Of a stretch of DNA of 64,000 nt, positions 10,250-20,573 are shown piece after piece. Origin of the DNA: Isochrysis galbana (Eukaryota; Haptophyta; Isochrysidales; Isochrysidaceae). The DNA is taken from contig CM030937.1 of the NCBI GenBank assembly GCA_018136815.1, positions 3,585,820 through 3,649,819 on the forward strand, written 5' to 3'. The notes below the pieces were generated by a model. It saw nothing but the letters and a program-made list of their open reading frames with translations. It did no database searches and was not told the DNA's origin. The number at the start of each line of letters is the position of its first letter. The first letter of the stretch is position 1. A program made the translations under genes and the position numbers.

Positions 10250-10870
10250 TAAAAATATTCTTGAAGGTGCCCGCTATGCTGCTACTGACTCACACCCCTC
10301 CGGTATCTCACTCGCCATCGCCTAAACCCCACACTCGCACCCCCTCTCCCGCTACCCCCTCTTTGGGGGGTGGGCCCGCGTGCACTACGACGGGCCAGAC
10401 GGGTGGGGGGCAGGTTGGCAGGTTGGGGCAGACCTGTCATCTCTATCTCTGCGGACAAACGTAAACACTCACGTCTCTTACCTTTTTTTTGTCTTCTTGT
10501 TTTGCGGCCCCCGCCTCTTCCGTCGTTTTCGTCTGGCGCCGCGCTTACGCGGTGCCCGCGAGTCGCGTCTGGTGTCGACCTGGAGACATATCGTAAACAG
10601 GCGTCAGTATTACCTTTTCTTTGGGTCGAATCGTGTCGTTTTTTTATCGTTCTTTTTCCGGCCTTCTCTTCGTTCTCCCGCGGCTGCGGGCGTGCGATGC
10701 CTGCGCGCGCCATGGCCCCCCTCTGAGGGGACCCTCGGGTTCCCCCAGAGGGCCAGCTGGGCCAGCTCAGGGGTCAGGGGGCAGTGGAGGCCGGGGCTGG
10801 GCCCCTGGCCTCCTCTGCCTCTCCCACGCGGGCCTCGCTGGCCCTGGGTGCCTTCCTGGCGGTTCAGGTG
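10250..10870. repeat. Reverse-oriented short repeat followed by GC-rich repeat debris
   Basis: From 10255 the sequence 'attcttgaaggtgcccgcta', 'actgactcacacccctccgg' and a C-rich block match 8410-8560. From about 10710 to 10870 a Gly/Pro-biased GC-rich stretch resembles the middle of the ~860 bp family but with weak similarity. No coding gene seen between 10130 and 11035. Confidence 0.45.
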
Positions 10871-11034
10871 GTCTGTGGCTCAGTGGTGAGTGGGGGGTCA
10901 GTACGATGTGGGGCCGGTTCAGGCGGATGCATGCAGCGCGCGTCGCGCGCTAGGGTGTCTGCGATGGAGGAGGGGGGAACGCGGCCCCCATGACCCTATC
11001 AGCTTTACTGATAGTTGACGACAAAAGATAGCAT

Positions 11035-11230
11035 AACAGATCAAAAGGCCTGCCCGGTACGCGCACTCAAAGCCCGACCCAAGGTACTGCAACTGGGCCG
11101 AACCCCCGCGACCAAAGAAAAGCAGGAACGTGGGGGAGAAGGCGGAGAGGCGGGGAAAAGGGGAATAAGGGCGATGTCCGTAAGAGGTAAGTAGGTGTAT
11201 AGCCCTGAATCTTCAGATGTTTTTTTCCCT
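11035..11230 (+). repeat. Short interspersed repeat ending in hairpin plus T-run, copy 2
   Basis: Same layout as 4205-4420: 'caaaaggcctgccc', 'accaaagaaaagcagg', 'aagggcgatgtc', then 'tagccctgaatcttcagatg' and seven T. It ends about 45 bp from the stop codon of the mTERF gene on the other strand, so it lies in that gene's 3' flank. Confidence 0.6.
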
Positions 11231-11273
11231 GATATTAACCTGCTATTTGCTGCCCGCTGCCTACCTATCCTAC

Positions 11274-12245
11274 CTAACCGTGGATCCTCGTTGGCATCTG
11301 TGCCGCACTCGTTCCTTGTCGCTGTCGCCTTCCACATTCGCTGTCGCCTCTCACCACCTCTCTTGCAGTCGAGGACGAATTAGCCTGAATGGCGACCCAA
11401 TCACTAAACTCTGCGTCACTTCGTGTGATTCGATTCAAAACCGCAATCAGCGGGACGTCATACTTGCGGCAAAGCTCGACTCGTGGCTTGTATCGCAACT
11501 TGAGGCTGTAACCAAGGAGTGCTGGCATGGTCTGCACGCGTCTGGCGAGCTCTGCCGTGGTGAAATTGAACTCGTGCTGAATGTAATTGAGTTTTGGGAG
11601 CAAGTTGATCTGAAAGCTATAGCCCAGCACGGCTGGGAACAGTACGACGAGATTGCGCAATGCAGCATCGTCGATGTTGAGCCGAGCCTGCAACTGTGTG
11701 ATTGCGGGGTCAATCTTGTCCTCGAAGCTGTAGCTCAGAACGGAGGGCATGCCCACAACGACGGATGTGAGCTGCGATTCGTTAAGCTCGAGGCGGCTCT
11801 GGAGCTTAGCCAGCGACGGCTTCACATTGGCCTCATAGCTGTACCCAAGCATCTGCGGCTTCTTCAACACAATCCTTCGTAGCTGTGATTCGCTCAAGCT
11901 GAGTCGACTCTGCAAGGCGGCGAGCGACGGCTCGATGTTGAGTTCGTATGAGTATCCGAGGACGGGCGGATAGGCAATCAGAATCGCCCGAAGCTGGCTC
12001 TCGCTGAGGTCCAGCCGGTTGCGTAGCAGCGCGCAATTCGCCTTGGAAAATTCTGCCGAGTTCACGGCAGAGCGTGCTGCATGCAAGAAGGGCGAGGTCT
12101 CCTCGTGAAGGTATCGGCTTCGAGCCGGGCCAGCATTTGCGGCTTCCGCGGCGCAAATCGGCGGCCCCCGTGTGCAACACATCGATGGCTGGCTGGCTGG
12201 CGGCCCCCCGGCTACAAAGCACGGATGGAAGCAGAGAGCCAGCAT
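11274..12245 (-). CDS. mTERF family protein, organelle-targeted
   Basis: A 323-residue intronless frame. Residues about 75-280 hold at least five tandem mTERF motifs with the pattern L..RL.L.ESQLR.I....P..LGYS (for example LRAILIAYPPVLGYSYELNI and LRRIVLKKPQMLGYSYEANV), each a three-helix unit of the half-doughnut fold that binds nucleic acid. The family acts in transcription, RNA processing or ribosome assembly in mitochondria and plastids. The N-terminus (MLALCFHPCFVAGG, then Ser/Ala/Arg-rich) lacks acidic residues and could be a transit peptide; which organelle is not clear. The end (RITRSDAEFSDW) resembles the close of algal family members. It is divergent from the EF-G-like gene at 12805. 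Confidence 0.9.
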   Translation of the reverse strand: MLALCFHPCFVAGGPPASQPSMCCTRGPPICAAEAANAGPARSRYLHEETSPFLHAARSAVNSAEFSKANCALLRNRLDLSESQLRAILIAYPPVLGYSYELNIEPSLAALQSRLSLSESQLRRIVLKKPQMLGYSYEANVKPSLAKLQSRLELNESQLTSVVVGMPSVLSYSFEDKIDPAITQLQARLNIDDAALRNLVVLFPAVLGYSFQINLLPKLNYIQHEFNFTTAELARRVQTMPALLGYSLKLRYKPRVELCRKYDVPLIAVLNRITRSDAEFSDWVAIQANSSSTAREVVRGDSECGRRQRQGTSAAQMPTRIHG

Positions 12246-12475
12246 TTTGCGCGCCAGGCACTCTGGACTCCCACCACACCGAGAATAAGCGTTCCCTCCG
12301 GCGGGCCTGCCACGCTGGCGGCCGTCCCTCGCAGGGGCGGCGGCCTCCCACAGGCGCGTGAGCAGAGGCTAGGCGGAGAGGCGCCCCCCCCCCCGTCCTG
12401 TGGACTCCCGCGCCGCTCGCTCGCTCGCTCGGTCCGCCTCCTCCCCCCTCCCCCCCCCCCGGCGCGGCCACTGTC

Positions 12476-12640
12476 TTCTGTCCTCTCTCTCTCCTCTCTC
12501 CTCTCTCCTCTCTCCTCTCTCCTCTCTCCTCTCTCCTCTCTCCTCTCTCCTCTCTCCTCTCTCCTCTCTCCTCTCCCCTCTCCCCTCTCCCCTCTCCCCT
12601 CTCCCCTCTCCCCTCTCCCCTCTCCCCTCTCCTCTCTCCT
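12476..12640. repeat. Polypyrimidine array of 7 bp units between two divergent genes
   Basis: About 165 bp of nearly pure C/T on the + strand: CTCTCCT units first, then CTCTCCC units. Such mirror-symmetric tracts can form triplex DNA. It lies in the 559 bp between the mTERF and EF-G-like start codons and is therefore probably within a shared promoter. The same 7 bp unit, as purines, forms the array at 28460-28658. Confidence 0.85.
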
Positions 12641-12804
12641 CCGAGGTCAGGATGGCACAGAGAAGAGAGACCCAGAGGGGGGGAGAGAAAGTCAAGAGAA
12701 GGAGAATAGAGAGAGAACAGAGACAGATCAGGGGGAGAGAGAGAGACCCGACGAGACCACAGAGACCAGGGAGTAGGTCCGGGGGGACGCCGGTCCGCGC
12801 GACG

Positions 12805-15800
12805 ATGCGGCTCGTCGGCGCGCCTCGCGCGGCGCGCCTGGGAGCGGCGGCGCTTGGGCGGGCGCGGGGCGTGTGTAGCGCGGCCGCCCAACGGAACGTG
12901 GGCATCATAGCCCACGTCGACGCGGGCAAGACCACCACGACCGAGCGTATGTTGCTGCTGGCGGGCGTCACACGCTCAGCGGGCACAGTTGACACGGGGG
13001 ACACGGTCACAGACTTCCTCGAGCAGGAGCGCCAACGGGGGATCACGATCCAGTCGGCCGCCATCACCTTTCACTGGCGCGCAGGTCAGATCTCGCTCAT
13101 CGACACGCCAGGGCACGTCGACTTCACTGTCGAAGTCGAGCGCGCCGTGCGTGTTCTCGACGGCGCGGTGCTTATGGTCGACGCCGTCGCGGGCGCGCAA
13201 GCACAGACAGAGACCGTCTGGCGGCAGGCGCGCAAGCATAACGTGCCGGCCGTGGCTTTTATCAACAAGATGGACCGGGAGGGCGCCGATTGGTCCGCCG
13301 CAACGGCATCACTCGCTGCCAGGCTCCGCCTGAAGCCCTTGCTGACACAGCTGCCGATTTTCGCGCCTGGTGCAGCCGCGGGGGCAACCGCTGACTTCTT
13401 GGGCGTCGTCGACCTAGTTTCAGGGATTGGTATGCGGTGGCTGCCTAGGGCCGACAACGCAGGCGCCGTGTCGCGCAACGCCGCTCGGACCGTGCAGCTC
13501 ACTTCGGTCATCACTGATGCAGTAGCCGCTGTGCCTGAGGTGGCAACGGCGCAGCTGGCGCCAGAGAAGGACTCTGAGCTCGTTGCGCATGCGATCGAGG
13601 CCCGTATGTCGTTGATAGCAGAGGTGGCCGAACTGGCGCTGGAAGCGGAAAGTCGTGCCGGTGGTGGTGCCTCTAGCGTGACATTGGGGGGCTTGAAAGA
13701 GGTCAGTGAAGTCGCTGAGAGGTACCTTGCAGAGGAAGCCGTGACGCCGCAGGTGTGGGCCCATCCCGCCTACCATCTGGCCAGCGCTCAGCTGACTGCC
13801 TCTACAGGGGAAGGAGACGCGTTTGCGCCACAACGTCCCTTGTTCGTGATCTCGCTTCTCGTTGCAGCCTCGAGCACGTTCTGAGCCTTACTGCCTCCGT
13901 GTAGGTACTCGCCGGGGCCATCCGCCACCTTACGCTGTCGTTGCTCGCTGTTCCAGCACTGTGTGGTAGTTCGCTCCATGGCGTCGGCGTAGAGCCTCTA
14001 ATGGACGCGATATTTTCCTATCTGCCAAGCCCAATAGACCGGCCGGCTCCTCTTCTCCTACCGCCAGAGGGTGTGCTATTCGGACGTGGCGGAGTGGAAA
14101 GGACGGGTGCCGAACGCGACCATGGTGGTCACGAGCTACCACGTGAGGAGGATGAACTTAGCGTCGGAGAGGCTGTGGTAGATGGGCGGCGGCTTGGCGC
14201 AGGAGTGGCCATGGTGGAGGCTGCCAAGGCCGTTGCACTCGCTTTTAAGGTGTCTCACGAGCCTTACACACGCAAGCCGCTCGTCTGGCTTCGCGTCTAT
14301 TCCGGCGAAATTTCCGACGGCGACGAGCTTGTCTGCGTGTCGGGTAGGAAGTCAGACTTTGGAGCGCCTAGTGCGAGCCGAAGGGACGACATTTTGATGG
14401 GTGGTGGGCAGCATGCGAATGGCGAGGCAGATGTCGCCAAAAGCCGGGGGACCAACAAGCGGGCACGGCGTGGTGATTCTACAGAGAAGAGGAGTATGAC
14501 CGAGGCTCGAGAGCGAGTCGGCGAGTTGGTCATCCTGCATGGCGAGGAGGTGAGCGCAGTTGGTTCCGCCCCTGCAGGCACGATCTGTGCTGCGCGCGGG
14601 CTTAAGTCAGTCTCGACAGGGGACACTCTTCTGCTTCGCCCGAAGCCTGACTGCACGCAGATGCGTCTGCCCGGGGTAACAGTGCTTCCTCCGGTATTCT
14701 TCTGTGCGATTGAAGTGGACGAAGCCGCCGCAGAGGAGGCGCTCGACAACGCCCTTGCAGCTATCTGTCTAGAGGATCCGTCCGTGGCCGTCAGCTTCGA
14801 TCGAGCCACAGGTGAGACGTTCTTCCCGGAACCCGACAAAGTGCGGCAAGGGCGGCCCGGCTCGAACCACAGTGATTGGTACAATCGCCGTGGCTAGCAC
14901 GACGGCCTGCACGTCGGCGGGTGCTTCCTCGCGCCATCCGTCCCCTACTACCCTGCCCTCGCCCTACTTGGCGCACAGTGCGTCGATTCCCCGGTCACCT
15001 CCCTCAGTTTTTTTACCTCATCTTCGACCGGCAGGCCAACAAATGCTGGGGGGAATGGGCGAACTGCACCTTGAGGTGCTTGTGCAGCGGCTTCAAAGTG
15101 AGTGGAAGTTGCCGATCCGGGCGGGAAAAATGCGAGTCGCGTATCGTGAGTCCGTCGATGAGGTGCGTATCAAGTCCACGCTTTCAGAGGCACTTTTCCC
15201 TGAGCTTGGGTGCCGCGTGATATGAAGTCCGCGTGCAACTGGGCCAATAGAGCAAAAATCTCCTTGGGCCTTCTCTCGTGCGCTCATGGCCCCTGTCGCC
15301 GTAATAAAGGCCAGTCCCTCGTACATTGGACTTTGTGATTGCCTACACCTTCCACCATTCCTCCACCACCGACTCCTGCCCAGGCTTTGCAGCGCACGAG
15401 CACCCATTCGAGCAAGCTGGTAACCGGCGACGAGTTGAGCATCGGGCTTTCGCTGAAACCGTTGCCGATATCCTCCCACAAGCCTGTCGCCAATGTGAGT
15501 GGGAGTCCACATACTACCGCAAATGGGCTACATGCCGCTTCGGACGCAGTTGGCGGAATGCCGCAGCTTTTGTTGCATGGCGACGTTCAAAAACAACTCA
15601 CGCGACGCGAACGCGTTGCCGCAATGGCGGGCTTGCGTGGCGCCGCCGCGTGTGGCGAGCTGCTTGGCTTTCCATTGCATGCTGTCAGTGCAGAGTTGCT
15701 GCACGTGAGTGCACCACAAGGAACATCGGCGGAAGCAATCGCCGCAGCGGCCGCGGAAGCATTGTCCACGGCGGTGGCAAGCGCATCCCCCGTTCTCTTG

Positions 15801-16387
15801 GAACCGGTGATGAAAATTGAGGTGTGAAGCGGAGGCTGCCGTTGGGGTCCATGCAGTAAATGCAGATGCGAAAACCAAGCCGGCCACACACGAGCTGATG
15901 GCGGGCCTGCGATAAAAATTGAGCTGTGCCGCGCGCCTTGTGTCTCTTTTCGTAGATCCAGGTTCCTGAGCATCATTTGGGCACTGTGCTCGCGGAATTG
16001 ACGGGGAGCAGAAGGGGTTCTATAAGGTCCCTCGATGCTCAATCGGATATTCTCCGACAGGTCCGCTAACCATGCTGCCCAGAGGATAATCTGCATCTCT
16101 TTCCGCTATGCGCGTGACTTGTCCTGGACGGAACGCCTTGGAGATGACGGTGGATCATTCTCGGTCCGATACATGAGCACACACCTTCACGGCATTGAGA
16201 TGCCTAATCTCCACTCTGCCTGCAGGTTGTCCATGCGGATGCGCCGCTCGCTGCGATGATTGGCTATTCGTCAACGCTACGTTCCCAAACATCAGGCGAG
16301 GCCTCCCTTTCCATGGAGTTCTCGCACTACGAGCGAGTAGACCCCTTCACACAGCAACAAATTCTTCTCGAAATGAGGGGATACTGA
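12805..16387 (+). CDS. GFM2: Mitochondrial EF-G-like GTPase, ribosome-releasing factor 2 type
   Basis: Six exons give 895 residues: 12805-13752, 13905-14811, 15035-15162, 15384-15821, 15956-16060, 16226-16387; phases agree at every junction. The first 30 residues ([20 protein letters not shown]) form an Arg/Ala presequence. The GTPase domain has [19 protein letters not shown] and NKMD; exon 2 has [13 protein letters not shown] and domain II; exon 3 has [10 protein letters not shown] and VAYRES; exon 4 ends LLEPVMKIE; exons 5-6 give domain V ([35 protein letters not shown]). Wording around G3-G4 ([26 protein letters not shown]) fits RRF2mt/GFM2, which splits ribosomes with recycling factor, better than translocase EF-G1. 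An acidic insert (about residues 375-420) is unusual. Function assigned by family. Confidence 0.9.
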
Positions 16388-17520
16388 AAGCGGAATGTGT
16401 GGGGTGATGGGCTAGCACAGAAGTTTGGGTCGCTTTCTTTGGGTGCCGTGTCATTTGCTCGCCCGCGAGGTGGCCGCCGATCAAACGATTCGGACGATCG
16501 GGCCTGCAGCAACAAATCCTACAACTAGTACTACCATATTACCCATACTACGAGTCTTGGATTGCGCGGCTGCGACTACGTAAGACTTCCACGATCACTG
16601 CGCCTTGAGAGCTCAGACCCAAAGGATCGACGATCGCCGCCAACTCAAACGAATGCGACAGGAGCCTTGTCAAATAGTGCTTCACCTAATGAGCTAGAAT
16701 AGCTCTAGAAGGGTGCAGCTTGAGATCCCTTTTTTGGTCCCACCTCAACGAAGCATTGAAGGACACCTCGGAGTCCAGCAAGCCCGTGTCCCATCGAATG
16801 TCCCCCCACTCTAACGTAGTTTATTTTTCGAGTGGGCCTTCGGCATGATTTTCGTTTATCCCAATGTCTAGTGCTACGACTGTGAATGTAAATGCAAATG
16901 CATTTAAACCTTTGCTGAAAAAAAAGATCTGAAGATTCAGGGCTAACACCTATCACCGGACCAGTAGACACTGCTTCCTATCCGACAACGCCCTTTTCTC
17001 CCCTCACTCCGCCTCCTCCCCTTCCCCCCCACCTCATTCCTTTTTCGTCGGTTTCGGGCGGTGCTCGCCGCGGCCACTCGCCTCGGCGAGAGAGATTATG
17101 TCGGAGCGCAGCTCGTCTCCTCTTTGGAAACGAGCCGCGGAGGCGCACCGGCGGCTAGCGGCTAGCGCGGCGCACGGTCCATCCGGGGAGCCCGGAACGG
17201 GCTCATCGGGAGAACGGGGAGGGCAAATGACGGGCATGTGAAATGGACGGGAGAGTGGCACGGAACGCGAATCGGAGGGAGCCGGAAGACGTAGGAAAGA
17301 AAGGGTGCGGCGAGCAGATACCGCTTTACTGGGACTGGGACTCGTAGGGACTCGTAGACTCAAAAGGATGACTGGGAAGACTCGGGGCTTGGGGTACTCA
17401 GGGGGCTGCAGGTCACCAACAGGCGATACAAAGGGTAAAAAACACAAATCAACACTCTGCACTCAAACATTAACAGTAACAGGCCGGAAACATACATTAA
17501 ACGGACCCCCTCTGGTGAGC
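16388..17520. other. No gene; scattered repeat pieces
   Basis: Near 16905-16960 the reversed hairpin end occurs (A-run, 'ctgaagattcagggctaaca'). At 17066-17100 a 35 bp scrap of the ~860 bp element ('ctcgccgcggccactcgcct') is inserted. 17034-17462 has a Pro/Ser-rich minus frame without motif. Nothing else recognised. Confidence 0.5.
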
Positions 17521-17534
17521 AGAATCAGGAGTGC

Positions 17535-17935
17535 CCACCAGAAAAAGAGGAGAGAGAGAGAGAGCGCGAGAGAACGAGGGCTCGAGGGTCAAAACACAAT
17601 TCGGACTCCGGCGCGGACTTACTTACGGAATAAAATCCGGTGCCCTCGCGAATCCTGCCTCGAGTCTCGAGGCTCGAGCCTCGAGATTCGAGTTTCCCCC
17701 GCGCGAACTCGCGGCGAGAGCACTCGAGTCTCGAGGTGGAACTCGAGTTTCCCCCCGCGCGAACTCGCGGCGAGAACTCGAGGCTCGAGGTGGGACCTCG
17801 AGTTCCGAGAGAACGACGACCGTTGCAGAACGCTGTGGGACAGCGCTGGAAGACGCCGCTGAGAGACAGCGCTGAAGGACACCGCTGGAGGACACCGCTG
17901 AGAGACAGCGCTGAGGGACGTTGAAGGACCTCCGC
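17535..17935. repeat. CTCGAG palindrome cluster and 14-15 bp minisatellite
   Basis: Between about 17650 and 17800 the hexamer CTCGAG and the block 'cgcgaactcgcggcgaga' recur several times, giving many short inverted repeats. From about 17840 to 17925 units of the form GACAGCGCTGAGAG / GACACCGCTGGAG repeat six times. There is no coding evidence. Confidence 0.7.
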
Positions 17936-17936
17936 G

Positions 17937-18255
17937 CGCGGGGGGGGGAGGAAAGAGAACACGGCGTCTCACCGCGCGGACGCGAGAACCGCCGTCTCGG
18001 CGGAGGGGGGGGGGAACAGCGGAGGGGGGGGGAAACAGCGGAGGGGGGGAACAGCGGAGGGGGGGGGAAACGCGGAGGGGGGGGGGGGACAGCGGAGGGG
18101 GGGGGGGACAGCGGAGGGGGGGGGGGGAGGGGGACAGAGGGAGGAGGGAAGCGGGGGGGGGGGGGAAGCGGAGGGGGGGGGACAGGAAACAGAGGGGGGG
18201 GAAGCGGGGGGGGGGGGGAAGCGGAGGGGGGGGGAAGCGGAGGGGGGGGGGAAAC
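17937..18255. repeat. G-rich minisatellite (GCGGAGGGGGGGG units)
   Basis: About 320 bp of variable units, each a short core (ACAGCGGA, AAACAGCGGA or GAAGCGGA) followed by 6-12 G. Strand asymmetry is extreme; multiple G-tracts at short spacing could form G-quadruplexes. Frames through it are artefacts. Confidence 0.85.
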
Positions 18256-18640
18256 GCGCCAAGGTACAAAGGAACAATGAATCGAGAGCTCTGTGCTGGG
18301 AGTTAGGTTGCCTTTGTTGTCGGTATCGTACATTGGGCGTAGGTCGCCTATCTATGTTGATCCGTTTTTTGGGCTGTCTCCCCATGCCCGCCTGAGCGGT
18401 TCTCGACGAGTCCGTCGAGTCGTTGGCGAAGTATAGGGCGCATCCCAACTTCGTGAATCTTTCAATTACTCGTATCAGTACCGACTTTTCTGAGAAAGTG
18501 GCATTGTCATAGTGAATATTCTACAGAAATCTGTTGTGATTTATCTCCACGCAAGCACGTACAGTATGACTAGCGATTTGGGGCACGAGCCACCGGGGTG
18601 TAGGAATAGTTCGTCTATTGTCTATGATCTCGCTCTCCCG

Positions 18641-19090
18641 CACGCCTTCCGACGAGTATGGTGACGGACCGAGCAGCGAGGGGCCGAGCGCCGAGCAACG
18701 AAGCAACGGTGCGCGTGTGGTGCGGGCGCCAGCGCGCCAGCAGGTGTAGTGGCGTGGGTGGGAGTGAGAGTGAGGCAGCATGTCCTCATCACACTCTCTA
18801 ATCCCATCTACGCCACAAGAACCACTCAGACACCCTCCCCCCACCCCCCACGCCTTCCGACAAATATTGTGACGGACCAACTAGCGACGGGCCGAGCAGC
18901 GAAGCAACGGTGCGCGTGTGGTGCGGGCGCCCGCAGGTGTAGTGGCGTGGGTGGGAGTGAGGCAGTATGTCATCATAACACTCTCTTATCCCATCCACAC
19001 ACCACCAAGCACCCAAACACCCTCCACACGCCCCCCCCCCCCCCCGCCTTCCGGCGAATATTGTGACAACACGCGGGCCGAACGGCGCGC
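18641..19090. repeat. Tandem duplication, ~200 bp unit, 2.2 copies
   Basis: Units start 'cacgccttccgacga' at 18641, the same with one change at 18849, and 'cgccttccggcgaatattgt' near 19045 (partial). Inner landmarks 'gaagcaacggtgcgcgtgtg' and 'gtagtggcgtgggtgggagt' are in both full copies. The copies differ by small indels, so the duplication is not very recent. Confidence 0.85.
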
Positions 19091-20573
19091 AAGGCTAGCC
19101 CGAGTGCCCGAGTCCGAGTTGCGAGTTGGAGCAAGCAGCTTGGAGGATGGAGAGGAAGAGGAGCAAGAGGGCGGTGAAGCCTAGCCTTCTACACATTTGT
19201 CTTCTTCTCTGCGTGCACGTGTTGCGTGCATCGGGCTAGTATTAGCCATCATCCATCATGTACGTACGTGGGGCTGCGTGGCTGCGTGAGAGGGGTGTTT
19301 GCCTCTTGTCTCAGCTGTGTTCTGTGTTCACTTTGACTTTGAGGGGGAGGGATAGTAGATAGTAGTGGGTGGAGCCCTTTTCTCGAGGGGGATATTTCCC
19401 CCCGCGCGGGGAACGCTCGGCGGTTCTTCCTCCTGGTGCGTGGGCGGGCCTCTTGGCGGTCTCCCCGCGCCGGGGGGAAACTGCAGCTTCCTGACGGCGC
19501 CCCTCGGCGTTTTCCCCGCGCGGGGGACGATCTGCGATTCCTGGAAATCGCCCGCGGCGTGGGACAGAGAAGAGAGAAGACAGGCAGGCAGTTTTCTGCC
19601 ACGATACAAGCGGGGAAGACGGGCAGTTATGTGAGTGGGAGATCGTATCTTGAACCGTCGAGATCGAATCTTCCCCATAGCAATGGCAGTCTTCCTGCTC
19701 GTGTTGAGCGAGTTGTGGAGACCATGCCGGCCCGGGATGACCTTTCCGCGTGATGGCGTCCGGGGGGATTCGACGAGGATCGTCCTGCCCGGCGCCGTGG
19801 TGCAGAGCGGACGGCCATTGCCTTCGCCGCACGACCCCCACAGCCGTAGAAGTAAGAGCTGAGGGGTGCTTGGAGTGATTCGATGTGGTAAAGTGTCCTT
19901 CCCACCCTTGAACTGGTGAATGCTTGCGGATCTGGCATCGGCCACCACTGAAGAATTTGAATTTGTGTAGATTGACCATATTGTCCAGGTCCCACCAGTT
20001 GTGGGAACGTGTGGCCCGCTCGGCAGCCACAAATTCGAAGGAAAGATTTTCATCGAATGCGTCGAGTCCATTCGATGATGTGTTGATGTGTTGCACCCTT
20101 GAGCGTCGACGCGCGCGCTGGTGTCATGGAGATTGCGGTGACCTCTCGGCGGGGGTACCACGTTAGAACTTATAGCGTCGTATGACATCTTGTTAGCTAG
20201 CATTCCTAGCCACATACACCGGACGAGCCATGCGCCAACCGCGCACACCCCCATCGCGGGGTAGGGGCTCCGTTGCCGTCGAAGGGCTACGGTCCCGCAG
20301 CACTAAGGTTATACTAACACAACAATAAAACTCTGACGGTACGATTAAATCGAACGCTCTAAACCAGAGGAGAGAGGAGAGTCCAAAAGACACAGAGAAG
20401 AAAAGGGGGAGGAAAGGAGAAAGAAAAGTAGGAGCTAGAGACGAGGGGAGACGGCGCGCCTTGGGTGGGTGGAGGTGTGCGGGAAGGGGAGGAGGGGGGA
20501 GGGGAGGGGTGTGTCCACACAGCGGCTCGAGGGCCAGGGAGGGGGGAAGAGGGGGAGGGGGGGGGGGGGGGCG
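19091..20573. other. No gene recognised; G/C palindromes and kinase leader
   Basis: 19390-19530 holds repeated CCCCGCGCGGGG-type palindromes. Long minus-strand frames (to 308 residues, 19311-20254) overlap in two registers and show no motif; they may be remnants of an element but I cannot name it. 20400-20573 is purine-rich and ends in a G run just before the kinase ATG, similar to the GA/G leader upstream of the nucleotidase. Confidence 0.4.

Noticed and set aside
12400-12804. N-terminal extension of the EF-G-like frame (Ser/Leu/Pro repeats)
   Set aside because: It is the CT array read in frame; the ATG at 12805 gives a normal mitochondrial presequence.
19311-20254. Two overlapping minus-strand ORFs of 261 and 308 residues
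   Set aside because: Different registers over the same DNA, no motifs, and GC palindromes inside; not enough to call a gene.
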